Part shown: positions 1 through 3,820 of the stretch, piece after piece
How the letters are laid out: each line of letters starts with the position of its first letter
Numbering within the stretch: position 1 is the stretch's first letter
Assembly (NCBI GenBank): GCA_005888515.1
Contig: VAZR01000256.1
Span: 1-5,333, forward strand
DNA: 5,333 nucleotides
Direction: 5' to 3'
Origin: Alphaproteobacteria bacterium
Lineage (GTDB): Bacteria; Pseudomonadota; Alphaproteobacteria; ATCC43930; CGMCC-115725
Made by a program: the position numbers and the translations under genes
The notes under the pieces: generated by a model
The model's database searches: none
The model's input: only the letters and a program-made list of their open reading frames with translations
What the model was told of the DNA's origin: nothing

Positions 1-1
1 C

Positions 2-118
2 AATATCGACGGCGTCGCGGATACCGCGACGCGCGACAAGCTCGGCGTAAAGCCAACGCCCCCTCCGGCCGGAGCCAAACCGCCCGCCGGAACCAAGCCG
101 CCCGGGCGTTCGAACTGA
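2..118 (+). CDS. C-terminal tail of an unidentified protein (5' end outside window)
   Basis: The second forward frame is open from the window edge to a TGA at 116-118 and gives 38 residues. It begins NIDGVADTATRDKLGVKP and then becomes a proline-rich tail with two imperfect copies of a KPPAG-type unit, ending PGRSN. A proline/alanine/lysine tail of this kind is common at the end of cell-envelope or otherwise exported proteins, but I do not recognise the family and assign no function. The first forward frame is also open here and codes for an arginine-rich sequence typical of a shadow frame in GC-rich DNA. That is why I prefer the second frame. The next gene starts 85 bp downstream behind its own candidate promoter, so the two need not be co-transcribed. 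Confidence is limited because only the tail is visible. Confidence 0.4.
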   Translation, partial: NIDGVADTATRDKLGVKPTPPPAGAKPPAGTKPPGRSN

Positions 119-148
119 CCACCGCCAAACTGACTGCGGGGGCCAAAA

Positions 149-178
149 TTGACAGCCGGGCGGCGGCGGCACTATCAC
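149..178 (+). promoter_or_regulatory. Candidate sigma-70-type promoter for scoAB
   Basis: A perfect -35 hexamer TTGACA lies at 149-154. After an 18 bp spacer comes TATCAC (173-178), which keeps the TAT part of a -10 box. Transcription would start near 185 and leave a leader of about 20 nt, enough to carry the AGGAG ribosome site at 193-197. The -10 match is weak, as is usual in GC-rich alphaproteobacteria. This is inference from motif and position only. Confidence 0.4.
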
Positions 179-203
179 CGGGCGGTATTCTCAGGAGCCT
201 CCG

Positions 204-911
204 ATGGCGAACAAAATCTACCCCGATGCCGCCGCGGCGCTCGCCGGCCTGCTGCATGACGGGATGATGATCATGGCCGGCGGGTTCGGCCTGTGCGGCA
301 TTCCGGAAAAACTGATCGCCGCGATCCGCGAGTCGGGGGTGAAGGATCTGACGGTCGTGTCGAACAATGCCGGGATCGACGGCGCCGGCCTCGGCGTGCT
401 GCTCGACACCCGCCAGATCCGCAAGATGATCTCGTCCTATGTCGGCGAGAACAAGCTGTTCGCCGACCTCTATCTGAAAGGCGAGCTCGAGCTCGAATTC
501 AATCCGCAGGGCACGCTCGCCGAGCGCATCCGCGCCGGCGGCGCCGGCATCCCCGCCTTTTTCACGAAAACCGGCGTCGGCACGCTGGTCGCCGAGGGAA
601 AGGAATTGCGCGAGTTCGACGGCGAAACCTATGTGATGGAACGCGGCCTCGTCGCCGATCTGGCGCTCGTTCACGCCTGGAAGGGCGACCGCGAAGGCAA
701 CCTCGTCTATCGCAAGACCGCGCGCAACTTCAACCCGGTCATGGCGACGGCCGGCAAGGTCACCGTCGCCGAAATCGAAGGGCTCGTTGAACCCGGCGAG
801 ATCGAGCCCGACCAGATCCACACGCCGGGCATCTTCGTGCAGCGCATCGTGCACTACCCGTCCTACGAAAAGCGCATCGAGCAGCGCACGGTGCGCAAGC
901 GCGGGGCCTGA
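204..911 (+). CDS. scoA: Succinyl-CoA:3-ketoacid CoA-transferase, subunit A
   Basis: This is the alpha subunit (235 aa) of a family I CoA-transferase. With ScoB it moves CoA from succinyl-CoA to acetoacetate, giving acetoacetyl-CoA and succinate in the cytoplasm. The family signature for subunit A is plain at residues 19-34: D19-G20, a hydrophobic run, then G26-G27-F28 and G32-I33-P34, matching DGxx(hydrophobic)GGFxxxGxP. Other hallmarks of the SCOT-type subunit are VVSNNAG (about 51-57), ISSYVGENK (about 76-84), ELEFNPQGTLAERIRAGGAG (about 95-114) and the YRKTARNFNP block (about 168-177). The length is normal for the family. ATG 204 is preceded by AGGAG at 193-197 with 6 nt spacing, and the protein begins at the usual family start. 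Co-orientation with scoB supports the assignment. AtoD or PcaI (3-oxoadipate) are the alternatives, but the overall wording of the protein is the alphaproteobacterial SCOT form. Substrate is inferred from family resemblance, not proven. Confidence 0.95.
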   Translation: MANKIYPDAAAALAGLLHDGMMIMAGGFGLCGIPEKLIAAIRESGVKDLTVVSNNAGIDGAGLGVLLDTRQIRKMISSYVGENKLFADLYLKGELELEFNPQGTLAERIRAGGAGIPAFFTKTGVGTLVAEGKELREFDGETYVMERGLVADLALVHAWKGDREGNLVYRKTARNFNPVMATAGKVTVAEIEGLVEPGEIEPDQIHTPGIFVQRIVHYPSYEKRIEQRTVRKRGA

Positions 912-938
912 GCGATGAAACTGATCTACTGCATTGCC

Positions 939-1073
939 GCCCTGCGTGCTTCGAGACGCGCTCCCGACTTCGCCGGCAGCGCTCCTCAGCATGAGGCGGG
1001 ATTGTTTATGGCATCCACAAAAACGCCTCATCCTGAGGAGGCCGCGAAGCGGCCGTCTCGAAGGACGCACGGC
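939..1073. repeat. Dispersed palindromic repeat between scoA and scoB
   Basis: This is a 135 bp near-symmetrical element. Its outer arms, 939-958 and 1054-1073, are reverse complements at 18 of 20 positions around the core CTTCGAGACG. Its inner arms, 982-998 and 1024-1040, match at 16 of 17. Each inner arm is itself a small hairpin: CCTCA-GCA-TGAGG on the left and CCTCA-TCC-TGAGG on the right. The right half also contains GCCGC-GAA-GCGGC (1041-1053). The centre (about 999-1023) is relatively AT-rich. From memory, the combination CCTCATCCTGAGGAG plus TCTCGAAGGA is a very common intergenic palindrome in Bradyrhizobium and relatives. That recollection should be checked by counting copies in the genome. 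The element makes up most of the 196 bp between two cistrons that normally lie close together. Confidence 0.85.
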
Positions 1074-1092
1074 GCTTATCCAGCGGCCTAGT

Positions 1093-1099
1093 GGAGGAG
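1093..1099 (+). promoter_or_regulatory. Ribosome binding site fixing the scoB start
   Basis: GGAGGAG at 1093-1099 lies 8 nt before ATG 1108. It sits just outside the palindromic repeat and decides the start. The same frame stays open upstream to a TTG at 934, but that would add 58 residues encoded almost wholly by the repeat. Confidence 0.85.
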
Positions 1100-1107
1100 C
1101 ACAGCCC

Positions 1108-1770
1108 ATGCCCTGGTCACGCGACGACATGGCGCGGCGGGCCGCCGCCGAGCTGAAGGACGGGTTCTATGTCAATCTCGGCATCGGCATCCCGACGCTC
1201 GTCTCGAACTTCATCCCGCCCGGCATCACCGTCCAGCTGCAGAGCGAGAACGGCATGCTCGGCATGGGGCCGTTTCCGTTTGAGGGCGAGGAGGACCCGG
1301 ACCTGATCAACGCCGGCAAGCAGACGATCACCGAGTTGCCGACGACGAGCTATTTCGACAGCGCGCAATCCTTCGGCATGATCCGCGGCGGCCATATCGA
1401 TTTGTCGATCCTCGGCGCGATGCAGGTAGCCGAGAACGGCGATCTCGCGAACTGGATGATCCCCGGCCGCATGGTCAAAGGCATGGGCGGCGCGATGGAT
1501 CTGGTCGCCGGCGTCAAGCGCGTCGTCGTGCTGATGGAACACACCGCGAAAGACGAGCCGAAGTTGCTGCACCGCTGCACATTGCCGCTGACCGGCGCCG
1601 GCGTCGTCGACATGGTGATCACCGATCTCGGCGTCTTCGCTATCGATAAGTCAATGGGCGACAAGGAGGCCGGCGGCATGGAGCTGATCGAGCTGGCGCC
1701 CGGCGTGCCGCTCGCCGAAATCCGCCAGAAGACCGAAGCCGAATTCCGGGTCCGTCCCGGGCTCGGCTAA
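1108..1770 (+). CDS. scoB: Succinyl-CoA:3-ketoacid CoA-transferase, subunit B
   Basis: This is the beta subunit (220 aa), which carries the catalytic glutamate of the ScoAB enzyme. The family signature LQSENGMLG is at residues 44-52. By family knowledge E47 is the residue that forms the glutamyl-CoA thioester. An NLGIGIPTLV block (23-32) forms the glycine-rich CoA-binding loop. Further family blocks are GPFPFEGEEDPDLINAGKQT (54-73), the FGMIRGGHIDLSILGAMQV run (about 89-107), NGDLANWMIPG (110-120), GGAMDLVAGVKRVVV (127-141) and TGAGVVDMVITDLGVF (162-177). The chosen start gives MPWSRDDMARRAAAELKDG, the usual N terminus of this subunit, and has a strong ribosome site. It lies in the same direction as scoA and is surely its partner, although a 135 bp palindrome separates them. 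The protein shows no truncation or missing key residue. The gene ends 47 bp before the convergent gene on the other strand. Confidence 0.95.
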   Translation: MPWSRDDMARRAAAELKDGFYVNLGIGIPTLVSNFIPPGITVQLQSENGMLGMGPFPFEGEEDPDLINAGKQTITELPTTSYFDSAQSFGMIRGGHIDLSILGAMQVAENGDLANWMIPGRMVKGMGGAMDLVAGVKRVVVLMEHTAKDEPKLLHRCTLPLTGAGVVDMVITDLGVFAIDKSMGDKEAGGMELIELAPGVPLAEIRQKTEAEFRVRPGLG

Positions 1771-1777
1771 GATTCCA

Positions 1778-1801
1778 CCCGCCCGGCGAGAACCAGGCGG
1801 G
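1778..1801. terminator. Possible bidirectional hairpin between convergent genes
   Basis: CCCGCC (1778-1783) pairs with GGCGGG (1796-1801). After one C/A mismatch two more G-C pairs follow, closing a CGAGAA loop (1787-1792). It sits in the 47 bp gap where scoB and the minus-strand repeat-protein gene converge, so it could end both transcripts. Neither side has a T-run, so intrinsic termination is uncertain. Confidence 0.4.
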
Positions 1802-1817
1802 CGAAGATCAAGCAGGC

Positions 1818-2783
1818 TTACTTGTGCCCGCCACCGTGGCCACCGCCGCCATGGCCGCCGCCACCGCCGCCATGCACGGCCCCGCCGCCACCGCCCTGCA
1901 TACCCCCGCCGCTCCTGACGTGGGTCGATGAGGCGCTGGCAAACCGGGTACCGCCGCCGCGGCCCATGCCGCCGCGACCTGTGTTAGTGGCGACCGTGGT
2001 GCTGCGGCCGCTGCCGCTGGTCACGACAACCGACGATCTGCCGCTCGTGCTTCTGGTCGAGGTATGGCGAGAGCCGCCGGTCCGAGTGGAGCTCGTCGTG
2101 TGCGAGGTATCGTCGGAGCGGTTCGTATGCTCGGAATGGGTTGCATGCTCGAAGTGTTCGGAACGGCCTTCATGGTCCGAGCGCGTCGTGTTCGTTGTCT
2201 GAGTCGAGCCGGTCGTCTGGGACGAACGTGCATGCCCGCTGACGACCTGGCCGAGATTCTTGGCCTGCACCAGCCCGTCGGCCTTCATCTCCTTGAAGAC
2301 CCGGCCCCACCCTTCGTGGCTCTTCATGGCGGCGATCTGGTCCAGGGTCAGGGCCCTCGTGCCTCTCGGCGGATTCGGCGAACTGTATAGCGATGTCGCG
2401 ATCTTCTGACCGCCGGGCGACAGCTTGTCGAAAGCGCCGGTCGATGTCGTCTGCGTGCCGGTGCCAGTGTCCGTACCGGTGCCGGTCGAAACTGTATGCG
2501 AACCGGTTCCTGTTGACGTCGTTTGCGTCCCGGTCCCGGTGCCCGTTCCCGTACCGATGACCGTGCCGGTCGAGGTCGTATGCGTGCCGGTTCCGGTCGA
2601 CGTGGCTTGACCACCCGTCCCCGTCGAGGTCGCGTGCGTCCCCGTATTGGTGCCGGTCGCCCCGGTCGACGTCGTGTGGGTCCCGGTGCCGATGCTTGTC
2701 GCCGGGATCGATTGGGCCGCGGCCGGCGTCGCCAGCGCCAGCAATGCCGCGCCGAGAATGAAGGAAGCGCTTTGTAATCTCAT
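1818..2783 (-). CDS. Secreted low-complexity protein with Thr/Gly repeats and a Gly/His-rich tail
   Basis: This 321-residue protein is not a named family that I can place. It has five visible parts. Residues 1-24 are a Sec signal peptide with a hydrophobic core and a likely cleavage after the alanine run at 21-23. Residues 32-116 are a Thr/Gly/Ser repeat region built on a [HQ]-[TA]-[TV]-S-T-G unit occurring seven times. Residues 118-184 are the only segment that looks folded: LSPGGQKIA, LTLDQIAAMK, GWGRVFKEMKADGLV and KNLGQVVSGH follow in order. Residues 185-290 are Ser/Thr/Arg-rich with a His-dense patch (204-228). Residues 291-321 are almost all Gly with four His. ATG 2783 overlaps the stop of the upstream lipoprotein gene as ATGA and has AAGGAGGA 7 nt upstream, so the start is firm. 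The same frame is open back to 3188, but the added part is arginine-rich shadow sequence of the lipoprotein gene. Location is probably periplasmic, outer surface or extracellular. Function is unknown. Confidence 0.85.
   Translation of the reverse strand: MRLQSASFILGAALLALATPAAAQSIPATSIGTGTHTTSTGATGTNTGTHATSTGTGGQATSTGTGTHTTSTGTVIGTGTGTGTGTQTTSTGTGSHTVSTGTGTDTGTGTQTTSTGAFDKLSPGGQKIATSLYSSPNPPRGTRALTLDQIAAMKSHEGWGRVFKEMKADGLVQAKNLGQVVSGHARSSQTTGSTQTTNTTRSDHEGRSEHFEHATHSEHTNRSDDTSHTTSSTRTGGSRHTSTRSTSGRSSVVVTSGSGRSTTVATNTGRGGMGRGGGTRFASASSTHVRSGGGMQGGGGGAVHGGGGGGHGGGGHGGGHK
1821..1910 (-). repeat. Gly/His-coding microrepeat at the 3' end of the secreted-protein gene
   Basis: The last 30 codons (residues 292-321) are GGN-rich and read on the + strand as short runs of CCGCCACCG and CCGCCATGG type. 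Histidines fall at 304, 311, 316 and 320 among glycines. Such a tail can bind metal ions or act as a flexible adhesive segment, but that is inference. The low complexity makes this stretch prone to slippage and to assembly or alignment error. Confidence 0.7.
2436..2690 (-). repeat. Coding tandem repeat, Thr/Gly with [HQ]-[TA]-[TV]-S-T-G units
   Basis: Residues 32-116 of the secreted protein carry seven units beginning at H36, H50, Q59, H68, Q87, H96 and Q111. Steps of 9, 14-15 or 19 residues are filled with GT pairs. The seven units use seven different codon strings, for example CAG ACG ACA TCG ACC GGC and CAA ACG ACG TCA ACA GGA. The peptide is therefore conserved while synonymous sites have drifted. 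This confirms the minus strand as the coding one. The + strand reading, a Val-Pro repeat, is a shadow. Confidence 0.8.
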
Positions 2784-3238
2784 GATTCGTTCCTCCTTTT
2801 GCGGGCCGATTTCTTGCCCGTCGGGTTGTCTTGCAGGGCTTGGGCGGTTTGCAGAATGATCTCGGTCGAGGTCGCGCTGTCCTTGCCGAACAGACCGCCC
2901 TTGTTGGCGACGACCCGCATGCGTGTCGTCCGCGGGGTCAGGCGCTCGAGCTCGATATCGATCGTGCGCCCGGCGGCGCTGGCGCTGACGTTCCAGCCCT
3001 CGTTGGTCGGGGCGTCGGCGGTGATCGGCATGGCGAGCCGCGCCAAGGTGGCGCGGGTCGCGTGATGCACGCCGGCGATCGGGATGGCAAAGGTCTTGTA
3101 GCTGATGCCGTTGAGCTCGTGCTCGACGCCGGTTCCCATGCCGACACCGGCCCCGGCGCCTACAACGGAAAGGGCGGCCGCGGCGCATCCCTGCAGCAGC
3201 ACAGCCAACGCAAGCGGAATCAACAGACGGAATATCAT
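2780..3238 (-). CDS. Small envelope lipoprotein, DUF3568-like
   Basis: This 152-residue protein begins with a short lipoprotein signal. A hydrophobic core (residues 2-14) is followed by lipobox L15-Q16-G17-C18, so C18 would be the lipidated cysteine. A Gly/Ala/Val-rich stretch (19-37) comes next. The folded part (about 40-135) contains NGISYKTFAIPI, an ATLARLAMPIT helix, ASAAGRTIDIELERLTPRTTRMRV and a SATSTEIILQTAQAL C-terminal helix. That order (GxG-rich start, a single helix, a strand pair reading G-x-I-x-I-x-L, a TxMRV strand, a final helix) matches what I recall of DUF3568 lipoproteins, whose function is unknown. The tail GKKSARKRRNES is strongly basic. ATG 3238 is chosen because it places the signal at the N terminus. 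A TTG at 3274 would add 12 residues and lacks a well-spaced ribosome site. The gene is first in an operon with the repeat protein, whose ATG overlaps its stop. Attachment to the outer membrane is likely but inferred. Confidence 0.8.
   Translation of the reverse strand: MIFRLLIPLALAVLLQGCAAAALSVVGAGAGVGMGTGVEHELNGISYKTFAIPIAGVHHATRATLARLAMPITADAPTNEGWNVSASAAGRTIDIELERLTPRTTRMRVVANKGGLFGKDSATSTEIILQTAQALQDNPTGKKSARKRRNES
2791..2798 (-). promoter_or_regulatory. Strong ribosome binding site for the secreted repeat protein
   Basis: On the minus strand this reads AAGGAGGA, almost fully complementary to the 16S anti-Shine-Dalgarno. It lies 7 nt before ATG 2783 and inside the last codons of the lipoprotein gene. 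With the ATGA stop/start overlap (2780-2783) it indicates translational coupling and high expression of the second gene. Confidence 0.85.
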
Positions 3239-3401
3239 GAACCCATATCCGCGAAGTCCCCCAAGGGGCCGCAACCTACCGGCGCTGCGGGAGCACCGTC
3301 GAGGATCAAAAGTTCTGATTTAATCGACTTATCGGAGGGAGGCTTGGCTTATCGCGGGCCGATTATAGGATTGAGCCGCGACCGGGATTTTGCTCGAAAT
3401 T

Positions 3402-3506
3402 GTCATTCCGGAGGCCGAGCGGAGCGCGGCAGCCCGGAATCCCTGAACACGGGCCTCTGGAATATGGATTCCGGGTCCGCCGTCTTTGGCAACGTCCCGG
3501 AATGAC
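3402..3506. repeat. Dispersed palindromic repeat with nested inverted arms
   Basis: This 105 bp element is bounded by GTCATTCCGG (3402-3411) and CCGGAATGAC (3497-3506), which are perfect inverted repeats. A second perfect pair, CCCGGAATCC (3433-3442) and GGATTCCGGG (3466-3475), lies inside. Each half can also fold on itself (ATTCCGG 3405-3411 with CCGGAAT 3434-3440, and ATTCCGGG 3468-3475 with CCCGGAAT 3496-3503). One long cruciform and two side-by-side hairpins are therefore alternative folds. From memory, TCATTCCGGG...CCCGGAATCC elements are abundant between genes in Bradyrhizobium-like genomes. It is different in sequence from the element between scoA and scoB. Confidence 0.85.
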
Positions 3507-3600
3507 GGACACGGGTAGGATCTTTTGCAACGCCGCTGGCGTGGCGGGCGGAAGACCCGCTTTGTTTCGCTTTCGCTGCCGCCGGGCTAAACTGCCACCC

Positions 3601-3669
3601 GGCTGAAACGAACGAGCCGGCAAGACCCGGCCCGCTGGGCTGAAACGAAACGAGCCGGCAAAAGCCGGC
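3601..3669 (+). repeat. Tandem duplication of a 31-32 bp hairpin unit
   Basis: Unit A (3601-3631) and unit B (3638-3669) both begin GGCTGAAACGA and continue ACGAGCCGGCAA. They differ by one single-base gap and two substitutions, giving 29 of 32 positions alike at a period of 37 bp. Each unit can form a hairpin. In A the stem is GCCGG/CCGGC, and in B it is extended to a perfect 11 bp stem. The two units look like a local duplication. Confidence 0.75.
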
Positions 3670-3674
3670 TCGTT
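3649..3674. terminator. Perfect 11 bp terminator-like hairpin upstream of the aminotransferase
   Basis: AACGAGCCGGC (3649-3659) and GCCGGCTCGTT (3664-3674) pair without mismatch around an AAAA loop. On the minus strand the stem runs into TTTCGTTT, a weak U-tract. On the + strand it is followed by GCTCTTC, which is poorer. Neither flanking gene ends here, because both are transcribed away from this region. It could therefore be an attenuator in the aminotransferase leader, the end of a small unannotated RNA, or simply part of the duplicated repeat. Confidence 0.5.
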
Positions 3675-3681
3675 GCTCTTC

Positions 3682-3764
3682 AAGGTTCTGAAAGGTACTT
3701 GGCCGAGGAAAGGTGCTGAAAAGGTGCTTTGAATGTGCTGGCGTAAGGTTCTTCGAAAGGTACT
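3682..3764 (+). repeat. Seven-copy AAGGTNCT motif array
   Basis: The octamer AAGG-T-[TAG]-CT occurs at 3682, 3692, 3710, 3721, 3745 and 3757. A one-base variant AATGTGCT lies at 3732. Steps are 10, 18, 11, 11, 13 and 12 bp, close to one helical turn except for one gap. It ends 56 bp before the aminotransferase start. It may be a set of binding sites for a regulator, a decayed minisatellite, or part of short coding sequence in which AAG GTN CTN reads Lys-Val-Leu. Confidence 0.5.
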
Positions 3765-3804
3765 GAACGTTACGATGTGTTACAGATTGTCACAAAACGG
3801 TTAA
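3733..3804 (+). CDS. Possible 23-codon leader peptide before the aminotransferase gene
   Basis: ATG 3733 opens a frame of 23 codons ending in TAA at 3802-3804. It codes for a basic peptide beginning MCWRKVLRKVLN and ending SQNG. AAAGG (3720-3724) lies 8 nt upstream and could serve as a ribosome site. The stop overlaps the AAGGA at 3803-3807 that is a likely ribosome site for the aminotransferase, an arrangement that would allow coupling. The peptide is not rich in one amino acid in the manner of classic attenuators, although K-V-L occurs twice. The size makes chance quite possible, so this is a suggestion and not a firm gene. Confidence 0.2.
   Translation: MCWRKVLRKVLNVTMCYRLSQNG
3769..3793 (+). 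promoter_or_regulatory. Three GTTAC/GTCAC motifs at exact 10 bp spacing
   Basis: GTTAC at 3769-3773, GTTAC at 3779-3783 and GTCAC at 3789-3793 are each exactly 10 bp apart, on one face of the helix. They lie 28-52 bp upstream of the aminotransferase start. The last two extend to a TGTTACA / TGTCACA direct repeat. This is a candidate operator by position and phasing only. Confidence 0.3.
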
Positions 3805-3820
3805 GGACGCAAGAGCCCCG

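Larger units (their letters stand above)
3239..3820. other. Divergent intergenic region, 582 bp
   Basis: No convincing protein gene over 60 codons lies here. The open frames in it are arginine/proline-rich readings of repeats. At 3301-3350 an AT-richer stretch (around TTCTGATTTAATCGACTTA) is the likeliest place for the promoter of the minus-strand lipoprotein operon, although no clear -35/-10 pair is visible. The palindromic repeat at 3402-3506 follows. From 3507 to 3600 I see nothing definable. From 3601 to 3793 come the hairpin duplication, the AAGGTNCT array and the GTTAC array, listed separately. The promoter of the aminotransferase must lie in this region too. TTGTCA at 3787-3792 could be a -35 box, but no good -10 box follows. 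Confidence 0.6.

Noticed and set aside
915..1091. 58-codon ORF directly after scoA
   Set aside because: It lacks a good ribosome site and consists almost entirely of the palindromic element. It is more likely a by-product of the repeat than a gene.
934..1107. Longer ScoB starting at TTG 934 (58 extra residues)
   Set aside because: The extension is encoded by the palindromic repeat, is arginine-rich and absent from the family N terminus as I know it. ATG 1108 has GGAGGAG at 8 nt.
2425..2610. Plus-strand Val-Pro repeat frame (VPVPV...)
   Set aside because: It is the antisense reading of the Thr/Gly repeats. Codon drift among the units is synonymous for the minus strand, and the + frame has no ribosome site or plausible protein around it.
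2784..3188. Minus-strand reading frame extending the secreted protein to 456 residues
   Set aside because: The added 135 residues are arginine-rich shadow of the lipoprotein gene. The signal peptide, ATGA overlap and strong ribosome site fix the start at 2783.
3239..3274. TTG 3274 as start of the lipoprotein
   Set aside because: It would place 12 residues before the signal peptide and has no well-spaced ribosome site.
3363..3683. 106-codon minus-strand frame in the intergenic region
   Set aside because: It reads straight through the palindromic element and the hairpin duplication, giving an Arg/Pro-rich peptide with no domain.
3776..3794. CRP/FNR-like site TGTGT...TCACA
   Set aside because: The half-sites are 9 bp apart instead of the needed 6 for TGTGA-N6-TCACA, and the left half is imperfect.
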